A stretch of DNA of 48,068 nt, taken from assembly GCA_028695415.1 (NCBI GenBank), contig JAQVIY010000002.1, forward strand, positions 68,883 through 116,950. Reading direction: 5' to 3'. The notes under the pieces were generated by a model, which made no database searches, had not been told where the DNA came from, and saw only the letters and a program-made list of their open reading frames with translations. Source of the DNA: Minisyncoccota bacterium. GTDB lineage: Bacteria > Patescibacteriota > Minisyncoccia > Phycocordibacterales > Phycocordibacteraceae. Below are positions 6,342 to 14,050 of this stretch, one piece after another (position 1 is the stretch's first letter; each line of letters opens with the position of its first letter). Position numbers and translations under genes: made by a program.

Positions 6342-6364
6342 AAGGCCCCAGTATCTGGGGCCTT
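6342..6364 (-). terminator. Intrinsic terminator, mainly for the minus-strand gene
   Basis: AAGGCCCC with GGGGCCTT and a short loop. On the minus strand it is followed by TTCTTTTATTT, a good T-tract. On the plus strand only TT follows, so termination of murC from this hairpin would be weaker. A second GC-rich hairpin, ACCGGAC/GTCCGGT, lies at about 6385-6404. Confidence 0.7.
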
Positions 6365-6426
6365 AAGCAGAGAGGTTCTGCCGACCGGACCGCGCGTCCG
6401 GTCGAATCTTGTTCTTCTTGTAGAAC

Positions 6427-7053
6427 CTATCGGAGCCACGCATTGTGCTTGATGGCAAGAAAGTAGCCATCTTCGGGCGAGTCCATATGCTCGTCGGAAA
6501 GGATATTCTTCACCACGGCATTTCGGACGTGATACTCGAGTGCGTGCGCCCTGAGCGTCCTTGCGTCTTCCGGGAATGCATACGGCATGACCAAGTCGAT
6601 ATTCCCGGGAGGCGTACCTCGCTTCATGAATGTCGCGATGGTAGCCCTGATCGCCTCCAGGTGCACGACGGCGAAGTTTTTTCCATCGCTCGCGAAGTCG
6701 GCTGCGAGGACGATGGGAATTCCTTTTGCCGTTTCGAGTATGAGCATATGCTCAGGCTCGAGGAACAGGCCATTCGCACGCCCTGCAGGAATCTGCCTGC
6801 TACCGAATGCGACTTCTTCAGGCAGATCCTGAGTCGTGACGATCTGTCCGTTCGGTACCTCAAAATCCAGAAGTTCGTATACCCCCTCCGGTCTGAAGTT
6901 GTAGATGAGGTGTGCGAGCATATAACCTCTGAACGCCTCGTTCCCGCCGTCGCCCGGTTTCGTTTCAAGCGGGAACGCGAGCGATTTCCTGTCCTCGGGT
7001 CTCAGTATTACGGTGGTAGCGTGCACTATCCCGCTAGACTGTTCTCGTATCAT
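6427..7053 (-). CDS. Uncharacterised protein, possibly a degenerate YfiH/laccase-fold relative
   Basis: The protein is 208 residues from ATG 7053. I do not recognise it securely. The central part, with IPIVLAADF, a FAVVHLEAIRATI block and NIDLVMPYAF, follows the order of the YfiH/Cu-oxidase_4 family (an ADxx block, an AVVHAGWRGT-like block, then an xIGP-like block). It lacks the family's metal-binding Cys/His, so any enzymatic role is doubtful. The start at 7053 is chosen because AAGGAG (7065-7060) lies six bases upstream; an upstream TTG at 7080 is less likely. It has its own sigma70-like promoter and terminator, so it is a monocistronic gene divergent from rsmI. Confidence 0.6.
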   Translation of the reverse strand: MIREQSSGIVHATTVILRPEDRKSLAFPLETKPGDGGNEAFRGYMLAHLIYNFRPEGVYELLDFEVPNGQIVTTQDLPEEVAFGSRQIPAGRANGLFLEPEHMLILETAKGIPIVLAADFASDGKNFAVVHLEAIRATIATFMKRGTPPGNIDLVMPYAFPEDARTLRAHALEYHVRNAVVKNILSDEHMDSPEDGYFLAIKHNAWLR

Positions 7054-7097
7054 GATGGTCTCCTTCGGTTGATTACTCAAGACTGCTTCCGTAATGA

Positions 7098-7125
7098 GTT
7101 ATATCATGTTTATCAAGTAAATCAA
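7098..7125 (-). promoter_or_regulatory. Sigma70-like promoter of the minus-strand gene
   Basis: On the minus strand, TTGATT (7125-7120) and TATAAC (7103-7098) are separated by 16 bases. The predicted leader is about 38 nt and holds AAGGAG before ATG 7053. This is one of the few genes here with a normal leader and Shine-Dalgarno. Confidence 0.6.
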
Positions 7126-7162
7126 CATGGTGCTATGGGGCACATACCGTTAGAGTGGGGCT

Positions 7163-7834
7163 ATGGGAACACTCTCAATCGTTGCGACGCCTATAGGCAA
7201 CTTAGAGGACATCACGCTTCGTGCGTTACGGACGCTCAAAGAGTGCGACGTTGTGTATGCCGAAGATACCCGCGTCATCGCGAAATTGCTCGCACGCTAC
7301 GAGATTAAGAAGCCTCTCCGACGGCTTGATGCAGCGACGGAGACGGAGAAGGCAGAGGAGGTTGTCGCACGGCTCGAAGCAGGCGAACATGTCGCATACG
7401 CTTCAGATGCCGGTACGCCCGGCATCTCTGACCCCGGACAGCGGCTGGTAGCACGCGTGCGCGAAGCAGTACCTGAAGCGAAAGTAGAGGCAATTCCGGG
7501 AGCATCGGCACTTACTGCCGCGCTCTCAATCGCAGGACTCGCCACGGGCGAGTTCGCCTTCCTCGGCTTCTTGCCGCACAAGAAGGGGAGGCAGACCGCG
7601 CTTAGAAATATCAAGGAGAGCGGCATACCGATCGTGCTCTATGAATCGCCGCATCGCATTCTGAAGTTGCTTGAAGAGGTGGGGGCGCTCGGTATCGCTC
7701 GGGTAACTATCGCTCGCGAGCTCACCAAAGTGCACGAAGAAGTCCTTTCCGGTCCGCCGGGCGAATTGCTCGAACACTTTACGGCCAATCCGGACACGGT
7801 TCGTGGCGAATTTGTCGTCATTGTAGAGCCTTGA
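7163..7834 (+). CDS. rsmI: 16S rRNA (cytidine(1402)-2'-O)-methyltransferase
   Basis: RsmI uses SAM to methylate the 2'-OH of C1402 in the ribosomal decoding centre. The start, TLSIVATPIGNLEDIT with YAEDTR at about 32-37, is diagnostic. The GTPGISDPG loop (about 83-91) and PGASAL (about 114-119) mark the tetrapyrrole-methylase fold. At 223 residues it lacks the C-terminal part of the 286-residue E. coli enzyme, a common shortening in reduced genomes. TAGAGT at 7151-7156 sits six bases before the ATG. Its target base lies four nucleotides from the group II intron site in this genome's own 16S gene. Confidence 0.93.
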   Translation: MGTLSIVATPIGNLEDITLRALRTLKECDVVYAEDTRVIAKLLARYEIKKPLRRLDAATETEKAEEVVARLEAGEHVAYASDAGTPGISDPGQRLVARVREAVPEAKVEAIPGASALTAALSIAGLATGEFAFLGFLPHKKGRQTALRNIKESGIPIVLYESPHRILKLLEEVGALGIARVTIARELTKVHEEVLSGPPGELLEHFTANPDTVRGEFVVIVEP

Positions 7835-7840
7835 TATACT
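7835..7840 (+). promoter_or_regulatory. Extended -10 box of small membrane protein
   Basis: TGA-TATACT, followed by six bases and ATG 7847. This predicts a leaderless or near-leaderless transcript. Confidence 0.6.
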
Positions 7841-7846
7841 GCCTAC

Positions 7847-8068
7847 ATGTCCCGTTCAAGCACACTCGTCCTCCTCGGCATTCTCACCATCCTCACTCCT
7901 TTTTCAGGGCTTCCCATAACATTCCGTTCTCTCGTTGCCGTCATATGCGGCGCGTGGGTGCTCGGTATCGGCTTCTCGATGCGTGTTCACGAAGTGCATA
8001 AGGCACAGGCACCTCTCGAGACCCCTCCGGCACCGCCTGCACCTCCGACCGGCGTCTCTCCAATCTGA
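7847..8068 (+). CDS. Small membrane protein, unknown function
   Basis: A 73-residue protein with two hydrophobic segments (about residues 6-22 and 29-46), then a short charged stretch and a C-terminal Pro/Ala-rich tail (PPAPPAPP). I do not recognise a family. The clear extended -10 box directly upstream and the ATG start support it being real. It stands between rsmI and the VirD4-like ATPase, which has its own promoter, so it is probably a single-gene transcript. Confidence 0.6.
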   Translation: MSRSSTLVLLGILTILTPFSGLPITFRSLVAVICGAWVLGIGFSMRVHEVHKAQAPLETPPAPPAPPTGVSPI

Positions 8069-8116
8069 TCTCTACCCAGACTTTTACAAAAACAAAATCC
8101 CGTTTCAGCGTGATTT

Positions 8117-8125
8117 TGGTATACT
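8117..8125 (+). promoter_or_regulatory. Extended -10 box of VirD4-like ATPase gene
   Basis: TGG-TATACT (TATACT 8120-8125), then eight bases to ATG 8134. Confidence 0.6.
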
Positions 8126-8133
8126 GAGGCGCA

Positions 8134-9942
8134 ATGGAGAATCCCGAGCGCGTAACCTACTTCGCGGCGACTGATGCGCGCGGTAAGCACATCCCCTTCG
8201 GCATCAAGTCAAAGGATCGCGATCGTCATATGTATGTTATCGGGAAGACCGGCATGGGTAAGTCGACCCTGCTCGAGAATCTCGCCATTCAAGATATCAG
8301 GAACGGAGAAGGGTTCGCGTTTATCGACCCGCACGGCGGGACGGTTGAGCATCTGCTCGATTTCATCCCCGAGGAACGTATCAAGGACGTCGTCTATTTC
8401 GCGCCATTCGATATGGAGCACCCCATCGCCTTCAACGTGATGGAGGACGTGGGGTATGATAAGCGCCACCTCGTCGTCTCAGGGCTCATGGCGACCTTCA
8501 AGAAGATATGGGAGGACGCATGGAGCGCGCGTATGGAGTATATCCTCACCAACACGCTCCTCGCACTCCTCGAATATCCTGACGCGACCCTGCTCGGGGT
8601 CAACCGGATGTATACCGACAAGGTATATCGGCAGAAGGTCATCGACAATGTGAAAGACCCGGTGGTGAAAGACTTCTGGACGAAAGAGTTCGCCAACTAT
8701 GGCGACCGCTATACGCAGGAGGCGACGCCAGCTATTCAGAATAAGATAGGTCAATTCACCGGCAACCCGCTCATCAGGAACATCATCGGACAACCGAAAT
8801 CCTCATTCGATATCCGCGAGATGATGGACGGGAAGAAAATACTCATCATGAACCTCTCAAAAGGCTTGGTGGGGGAGACGAATATGCGCCTCATCGGGTC
8901 TATGCTCACAACGCGTATCTTCCTCGCGGCGATGAGTCGCGCGAACCTGCCTCCGCAAGAACTGAAGAAGCTCCCCAATTTCTATTTTTACGTCGACGAA
9001 TTTCAGAACTTCGCGAACGAGACGTTCGCCGAGATACTCTCCGAGGCGCGAAAGTATAAGCTGAATCTCGTCATCGCGCATCAGTATATAGAGCAGATGG
9101 AGGAGGAGGTGCGCGATGCGGTCTTTGGCAACGTCGGCACCACGGTCGTTTTTCGCGTTGGCCCTTTCGACGCCGAAGTGCTCGAGACCATTTTCTTACC
9201 GAAATTCACCAAGGAGGATGTCGTGAGCCTCGACAAGCGGCAAATATACCTTTCGCTCATGATAGACGGCGTCGGATCGGCGCCCTTCTCTGCGATAACC
9301 ATACCGCCCATAGAGCCGCCGCCGGTCTCGCATAAGGAGCAGGTCATCGTCGCCTCGCGCGAACAGTTTACCGCGCCGCGCGCGGGTATCGAGAAAGCTA
9401 TCGTAGACGAGCTTATGGCGAGTGCGGTGTCAGAAGCGCCGTACGATGCGCGCATGAAGAAGAGGCCTGCCCCGATACAGCGAGTGAGCGCGCCCGCACG
9501 CGAGTCGGCACCGAGAGAGGAACGGCGCGAATTTACTCCTCCAGCAACCACAATACGCCCACCGACGCCAACGCCGACACCGACACCAACAGAGAGACGT
9601 CCGACACCGCAGCAAACGCGACAAGTGACATCGGTACCGGCTGCCAAGAGCCCCGACGAGCTGAAGGCGATACTGCGGAATATGACCGCTTCAAGCGGTA
9701 TAGAAAAAGAGAAGAAGCAAAAACAGAATCAGCAGTCACTCAAAGGCGCACTCGCGGAGGTACTACAGAAGAGTAAAACCGTTTCGCCAGAGTCTCAGCG
9801 AGGCGAGCAGAAAGCAGAGGGCAGCAGGCAGCCTCAACATCCAGAACGTTCAGAGCCCCAACCGCAAACATCAGAAAAAGAAAAGAAGCCGTTTGAAGTT
9901 CCTGAAGATGCGCTTCGGAAGGTGCTGAAAGGCGATTCATAG
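8134..9942 (+). CDS. VirD4/TraD-like (type IV coupling family) ATPase
   Basis: A 602-residue P-loop ATPase with Walker A GKTGMGKST (37-45), a DPHGG motif (about 65-69) and Walker B FYFYVDEFQNF (about 284-294). This order fits the VirD4/TraD/HerA group, which moves DNA or protein across membranes or along DNA. No N-terminal membrane segment is visible, unlike conjugative coupling proteins. Residues from about 440 form a low-complexity Pro/Thr tail (PTPTPTPT at 476-487) and a charged Lys/Glu/Gln region, probably disordered. No relaxase or VirB genes are nearby. A comEA-like gene follows eight bases later, so a DNA-handling role alongside it is plausible inference. Confidence 0.8.
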   Translation: MENPERVTYFAATDARGKHIPFGIKSKDRDRHMYVIGKTGMGKSTLLENLAIQDIRNGEGFAFIDPHGGTVEHLLDFIPEERIKDVVYFAPFDMEHPIAFNVMEDVGYDKRHLVVSGLMATFKKIWEDAWSARMEYILTNTLLALLEYPDATLLGVNRMYTDKVYRQKVIDNVKDPVVKDFWTKEFANYGDRYTQEATPAIQNKIGQFTGNPLIRNIIGQPKSSFDIREMMDGKKILIMNLSKGLVGETNMRLIGSMLTTRIFLAAMSRANLPPQELKKLPNFYFYVDEFQNFANETFAEILSEARKYKLNLVIAHQYIEQMEEEVRDAVFGNVGTTVVFRVGPFDAEVLETIFLPKFTKEDVVSLDKRQIYLSLMIDGVGSAPFSAITIPPIEPPPVSHKEQVIVASREQFTAPRAGIEKAIVDELMASAVSEAPYDARMKKRPAPIQRVSAPARESAPREERREFTPPATTIRPPTPTPTPTPTERRPTPQQTRQVTSVPAAKSPDELKAILRNMTASSGIEKEKKQKQNQQSLKGALAEVLQKSKTVSPESQRGEQKAEGSRQPQHPERSEPQPQTSEKEKKPFEVPEDALRKVLKGDS

Positions 9943-9949
9943 ATCTCTT

Positions 9950-11119
9950 ATGCGCGCTGTTGGTATCCTCGCGCTCGCGTTTTTCTTCCCCGTATTCGCA
10001 TGCGCAGCTGACCTCGTCAATATCAATACGGCCGATGCTACAACACTCGATACCCTTCCGCATGTCGGACCGGCTCTCGCACAAAAGATTATCGATTACC
10101 GCACTCAACACGGTTCTTATGCTCGTATCGAGGATCTTCAGAATGTGAGCGGTATCGGTTCGGGGAGTAATTATGCTGATATCGCACCACTTATCACCGT
10201 TGGTAGCGCGAACACCTCGCCTCCTGCTGATACGACCGCGACGACGACTGAAAGCGCGCCGAACGTGAGCACGACGAGTCCCCCGAGCAGCGCACCGCCG
10301 GAATATCTCCCGATACCGACTCTTGAGATACTCACCAATACTACTCGTGTTGTATCGTCTAGTGCAGAGACGGCATTCACTGCCGTGGTGTATGACAGCA
10401 AGGGTAATAAGCGCGATGATGCGATCGTGACCTGGTCGTTTGGTGATGGGATGCGTAAGACCGGCGCGAGCGTATTTCACCAGTACTACGCATCAGGAGA
10501 ATATCTTGCGGTGGTTCGTGCCACCACCACCGATGGCGGCAATGTCCAAAAAGAGGTGACAGTAACCGTGCAAGACGCGAGTATCAAGATAGTCTCCATC
10601 TCTTCTCGCGGCATTACGCTCGCAAATAACGATTCGCATACGCTCGACCTCTCGTTTTGGAAACTCTCGATGGGAGGCCGCGAGTTCAAGATACCCGAAG
10701 ATACGCAGATACTCGCTGGGCATACTATCCTTTTCCCTTTGCAGGTCATTGAGCTTCCGGTGGCAGATATCGCCGCGCTTTTGTATCCGAGCGGGGAGGT
10801 GGCGGCTACCTATGGCGTGTCTGTTGTTGCGACGCACACAAACGCAGTGCAACCGGCCGTGCAACTTTCATCGAATACAGTGAGTTATGAACAAGTACAG
10901 AAGGTCGAGCCGATTATCAGCCAAGCGGAGAATGTTCCAGCACATGAAGAAGCAGTAAGTGCCCCCGCGGCGGCGACAAAGCTCGCAGCCGCGGGGGCAG
11001 CATTGCCTCTTACCGGGACAACGATTGCCACACCCGCCTCCGGCATCTTCAAGTCTCCGTGGACGCTCGGATTTCTCGGTACCGTGCTCCTGGCTGGCAG
11101 CGCCTTTATTTTTCTCTAG
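9950..11119 (+). CDS. ComEA-like helix-hairpin-helix protein with PKD and LTD-like domains
   Basis: This 389-residue exported protein has a signal peptide (about 1-19, ending CAA) and then a ComEA-type double helix-hairpin-helix at about 22-85 (VNINTADATTLDTLPHVGPA and GIGSGSNY). A Ser/Thr/Pro linker follows, then a PKD-like domain at about 125-210 (VTWSFGDG, YYASGEYLAVVRA). A lamin-tail-like stretch spans about 218-300, and a C-terminal hydrophobic segment (about 370-389) acts as an anchor. ComEA binds incoming DNA during competence. The extra beta domains suggest presentation at or beyond the cell surface, which is inference. It is probably cotranscribed with the ATPase just upstream. Confidence 0.82.
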   Translation: MRAVGILALAFFFPVFACAADLVNINTADATTLDTLPHVGPALAQKIIDYRTQHGSYARIEDLQNVSGIGSGSNYADIAPLITVGSANTSPPADTTATTTESAPNVSTTSPPSSAPPEYLPIPTLEILTNTTRVVSSSAETAFTAVVYDSKGNKRDDAIVTWSFGDGMRKTGASVFHQYYASGEYLAVVRATTTDGGNVQKEVTVTVQDASIKIVSISSRGITLANNDSHTLDLSFWKLSMGGREFKIPEDTQILAGHTILFPLQVIELPVADIAALLYPSGEVAATYGVSVVATHTNAVQPAVQLSSNTVSYEQVQKVEPIISQAENVPAHEEAVSAPAAATKLAAAGAALPLTGTTIATPASGIFKSPWTLGFLGTVLLAGSAFIFL

Positions 11120-11953
11120 ATGAAAACCTTTCTCATTACGGGCGGCACTTCCGGTATCGGCAGAGAGACTGTGCGGCAGCTCGCTTTGACCGGTGCGACG
11201 GTTGTATTCACTGCGCGCGATGCCGATAAAGGAGAAGCTACAAAAAAAGACATCATTGACGAGACAGGGAACAAGGCCGTCGAGTATCTTGTCTGTGACC
11301 TCGCATCATTTTCGTCGATTCGCGCATGTGCGGAGGAGTTCAAGAAGCGGTATGCGCACCTCGACGGGCTCATCAACAACGCCGGCGTTCTACCACAAGA
11401 GCGACAAGAATCGAAAGACGGCATCGAACTGAATCTTGCGGTCAATTATCTCGCGCCCTTCCTTCTCACGAATCTTCTCCTGCCGCTCCTGAAAAGGTCT
11501 GTCCCCGCGCGCATCGTGAATGTCTCGTCCTCGCTGCATACAGAAGGACAGATTGATTTCGCAGACTTGCAAAGCGAGAAGAGTTTCGATAAGTATCGGG
11601 CGTATGCGCAATCGAAGCTCGCACTTATCCTGTTCACGAAAAAATTAGCGAAGGAACTTGCGGGTACGGGCGTCACCGTGAACGCGCTTCATCCCGGCGT
11701 TATCGGGACCGAGATGACGATGCAAAATGTCCGGAAGATGAATCCGATAGCCGCTTTCTTTTTCAAGCGGACGCTTATCTCTCCGAAACAGGGAGCCGAG
11801 ACAAGCGTATATCTCGCAACAGATCCAGCGGTTGAGGGAGTAACAGGCGAGTATTTCATCGGCAAGAAAGAAGCTGAGCCTGCCCCACAGACAAGCGATG
11901 CCGCGACCGCTAACCGGCTCTGGGAGGTCGCGGCTAAAAGAGTGGGATTGTGA
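11120..11953 (+). CDS. Short-chain dehydrogenase/reductase (SDR family)
   Basis: A 277-residue NAD(P)-dependent oxidoreductase of the classical SDR type. It has the cofactor motif TGGTSGIG (7-14), LINNAGV at about 89-95, the SS of NVSSSLH near 133-140, and the catalytic YAQSK at about 162-166. The sequence style is that of retinol-dehydrogenase-like SDRs, but the substrate cannot be inferred. The ATG directly follows the comEA stop codon, so it is cotranscribed with that gene. No Shine-Dalgarno is seen. Confidence 0.9.
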   Translation: MKTFLITGGTSGIGRETVRQLALTGATVVFTARDADKGEATKKDIIDETGNKAVEYLVCDLASFSSIRACAEEFKKRYAHLDGLINNAGVLPQERQESKDGIELNLAVNYLAPFLLTNLLLPLLKRSVPARIVNVSSSLHTEGQIDFADLQSEKSFDKYRAYAQSKLALILFTKKLAKELAGTGVTVNALHPGVIGTEMTMQNVRKMNPIAAFFFKRTLISPKQGAETSVYLATDPAVEGVTGEYFIGKKEAEPAPQTSDAATANRLWEVAAKRVGL

Positions 11954-11966
11954 TTTTTCGAGTAAA

Positions 11967-11975
11967 TGGTATACT
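11967..11975 (+). promoter_or_regulatory. Extended -10 box of 71-residue orphan gene
   Basis: TGG-TATACT (TATACT 11970-11975). It is followed by a leader of about 25 nt that contains GAGGAG at 11993-11998, seven bases or so before ATG 12005. Confidence 0.65.
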
Positions 11976-12004
11976 GAAAATCGTTATTTCAAGAGGAGAA
12001 AGAC

Positions 12005-12220
12005 ATGATCTTTGCCGTCCCCGGTGCCGATATCGAGTGGGTTGACGTAGTTTCTCATGCCAACGGAAGTCAGGTATTTGTTGCCATGCACTTGTCCAAT
12101 GCTAACGTCCAAGTCGTGTGCGAAGCGCTTCGCCAGGCACAGCTTAGCGATGACAATTTCCGCAATGAGTACGCACGCGAGAACAACGTCAGAAACGAGG
12201 CGCTCGATACCGCTGAATAA
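12005..12220 (+). CDS. 71-residue protein of unknown function
   Basis: I do not recognise this protein. It is soluble-looking, acidic at the C-terminus, and has no membrane segment or cysteine motif beyond a single Cys near the middle. It forms a complete one-gene unit: an extended -10 box, a real leader with GAGGAG, an ATG start and a strong terminator 20 bp after the stop. That makes it very likely to be expressed, perhaps strongly. It marks the left edge of the polysaccharide locus. Confidence 0.65.
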   Translation: MIFAVPGADIEWVDVVSHANGSQVFVAMHLSNANVQVVCEALRQAQLSDDNFRNEYARENNVRNEALDTAE

Positions 12221-12238
12221 TTCCGCTTCCGCAGTACC

Positions 12239-12270
12239 AAAAGGCCAGCAACCGCTGGCCTTTCTCTTTG
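12239..12270 (+). terminator. Intrinsic terminator after 71-residue gene
   Basis: AAAGGCCAGC and GCTGGCCTTT arms with an AACC loop, followed by CTCTTT. Confidence 0.85.
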
Positions 12271-12297
12271 GTTATATATAGTAATTACTGGTGATTT

Positions 12298-12306
12298 TGA
12301 TACAGT
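12298..12306 (+). promoter_or_regulatory. Extended -10 box of cupin gene / polysaccharide operon
   Basis: TGA-TACAGT (TACAGT 12301-12306), 12 bases before ATG 12319. It is the first promoter of the long glycosyltransferase operon. Confidence 0.5.
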
Positions 12307-12318
12307 GAGACCCACAGC

Positions 12319-12825
12319 ATGAAAATCTCTTCTCCGGGGTTCGTGAGCTTCGCCATTATCGATCCTGCCAAAAAGATGGGGGAAGAAGGGCAGTATACGA
12401 AATATACCGTGTCTGAAACGGATGATATCGACACGCATATCGGGGAGGCTCGCAGGAATAATTTCGAGATCAGGTACCACTATGTGGATATACGAAATAA
12501 TGAAGGAGGAACCGTCCCGATGAAATTAATCCGCACCGAGATACCTCCCCGATATGTGCAGCCTTTCCATATCCATAAAAATTGCTACGAACTCACCGTT
12601 GTCGAGCAGGGTGAAGTTTCTTATCTAGAGGATGATCTCCTAGAGAGAGAAGACATTGAGAGGATACAAAAGATTTCTAGAATCCTCAGAGAAGGCGATA
12701 TGGTATTCGATAATGAGGGCAAGCGTCACACGGTCGCCAATATCTCTGATGCGTATGTACGAGTGCTGACAGTCCAAACACCGAAGCCCTACACGCAGGA
12801 TTTCATTCCCGACTGGCAGCAATAA
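12319..12825 (+). CDS. Cupin-domain protein
   Basis: A 168-residue protein with a cupin beta-barrel signature. Motif 1 is around HIHKNCYE (His84, His86, Glu91), and a second His lies in GKRHTVAN (His137). These could hold a metal ion. Between the motifs lies a charged insertion of about 25 residues (about 104-126). Cupins in polysaccharide loci often act as sugar epimerases or isomerases, or as regulators, but the substrate is not shown. It starts the locus, one base before the first glycosyltransferase, with its own promoter and no Shine-Dalgarno. Confidence 0.7.
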   Translation: MKISSPGFVSFAIIDPAKKMGEEGQYTKYTVSETDDIDTHIGEARRNNFEIRYHYVDIRNNEGGTVPMKLIRTEIPPRYVQPFHIHKNCYELTVVEQGEVSYLEDDLLEREDIERIQKISRILREGDMVFDNEGKRHTVANISDAYVRVLTVQTPKPYTQDFIPDWQQ

Positions 12826-12826
12826 T

Positions 12827-14050
12827 ATGAAGCGCATCCTCTTCTTCTCGCTCACCTATCACCCGTTCATCGGCGGGGCGGAGGTCGCTATCAAGGAGAC
12901 GACCGACCGGATAGATCCGAAAGAATATGCGTTCGATATGATTACGCTCCGTTTCGACTCGAATCTCCCGAATTTCGAGCGGGTCGGGAATATCGATATC
13001 TTTCGCATCGGTTTCGCGCGCCCCGGTGCAAACACACCCGACTTCAAGAAGTTTCCGCTGGTGCTCAATAAATACCTGTACCCCTTCTGGGCGCTCGCAA
13101 AAGCGATCGTATTGCATCGGCGCAAGCCCTATGACGCAGTTTGTTCAGTGATGACGAGCTATTCTTCGTTTGCAGCGCTCTTCTTCAAATATGTTTTCCC
13201 CACGGTGCCGTATATCGTGCGCTCGGACGATGGCGACCCGATTGATTACTTGAAGCGCCGCGTCGGGCTCCTCTACCCATTTTTTGAACGCGTATTCACT
13301 AAAGCTAATTACGCAATTGCCGCTTCGACTTACCTGGAGCGCTTCGTGCGAAGTATGGGATATCAGGGGCCGCTTGCGATAGTGCCAAACGGCGTCAACG
13401 CCGCTCATTTCTCGCAGGAATATTTGCCCGCAGAACTCGAGTCGCTCAAGCATAATCTCGGAAAGAAAGAGGACGACGTCTACCTCATCACAACCTCGCG
13501 GCTTGTGAAGAAGAATGCTTGCGATGATGTTATTCGCGCACTTCCGCTCCTGCCGCCACATGTCTCATTCCTCATTTTCGGCACCGGTCCCGATGAGGTG
13601 ATGCTTCGCGCACTCGCGAAAGAGCTCGGTGTTGGGGATCGAGCCCGTTTTATGGGTCAGATAGGACATGAAGATATGCCGAAATACCTCAAGGCGTCTG
13701 ATATTTACATCCGCCCTTCTCTGTCTGAGGGGTTCGGCATCGTGTTCATCGAAGCGATGGCGGCAGGGCTCCCAGTCATCGCGACGCAGGAAGGCGGTAT
13801 CGCGGACTTCTTGTTCGATGCGAAGCGGAATCCTGACAAGCCGACGACTGGCTGGGCGGTAGACAAGAACGCGCCCGAACAAATTGCCGAGGCGGTGAAA
13901 GACATCATCGCGCATCCCGAAGAAGTTGCGCGCGTGAGGGCAATCGCGAAGGAGATGGCATTTGAGAAGTACGATTGGGATCTTATTGCACGACAGATGC
14001 GCGAGGCTTTCGATCGTGTATTCGAAAAATCGGCTAAGATACCGGTATGA
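12827..14050 (+). CDS. Glycosyltransferase family 4 (GT-B)
   Basis: A 407-residue GT-B enzyme. The N-terminal acceptor domain starts YHPFIGGAE (10-18). The C-terminal donor domain holds TTSRLVKKN and the EX7E-type block SEGFGIVFIEAMAAGLPVIA (about 300-319), whose two Glu contact the nucleotide sugar. No membrane segment is seen, so it probably works at the inner membrane face on a lipid-linked sugar. Donor and acceptor cannot be told. The last codons overlap the next gene by 4 bp (ATGA). Confidence 0.9.
   Translation: MKRILFFSLTYHPFIGGAEVAIKETTDRIDPKEYAFDMITLRFDSNLPNFERVGNIDIFRIGFARPGANTPDFKKFPLVLNKYLYPFWALAKAIVLHRRKPYDAVCSVMTSYSSFAALFFKYVFPTVPYIVRSDDGDPIDYLKRRVGLLYPFFERVFTKANYAIAASTYLERFVRSMGYQGPLAIVPNGVNAAHFSQEYLPAELESLKHNLGKKEDDVYLITTSRLVKKNACDDVIRALPLLPPHVSFLIFGTGPDEVMLRALAKELGVGDRARFMGQIGHEDMPKYLKASDIYIRPSLSEGFGIVFIEAMAAGLPVIATQEGGIADFLFDAKRNPDKPTTGWAVDKNAPEQIAEAVKDIIAHPEEVARVRAIAKEMAFEKYDWDLIARQMREAFDRVFEKSAKIPV

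Noticed and set aside
6445-7308. 287-codon plus-strand ORF
   Set aside because: It runs antisense through the 6427-7053 gene and into rsmI, with a composition typical of a shadow frame.
9541-9600. Short tandem repeat (ACACCGACGCC-like)
   Set aside because: It only encodes the Pro/Thr linker of the VirD4-like ATPase; not a CRISPR or separate repeat element.
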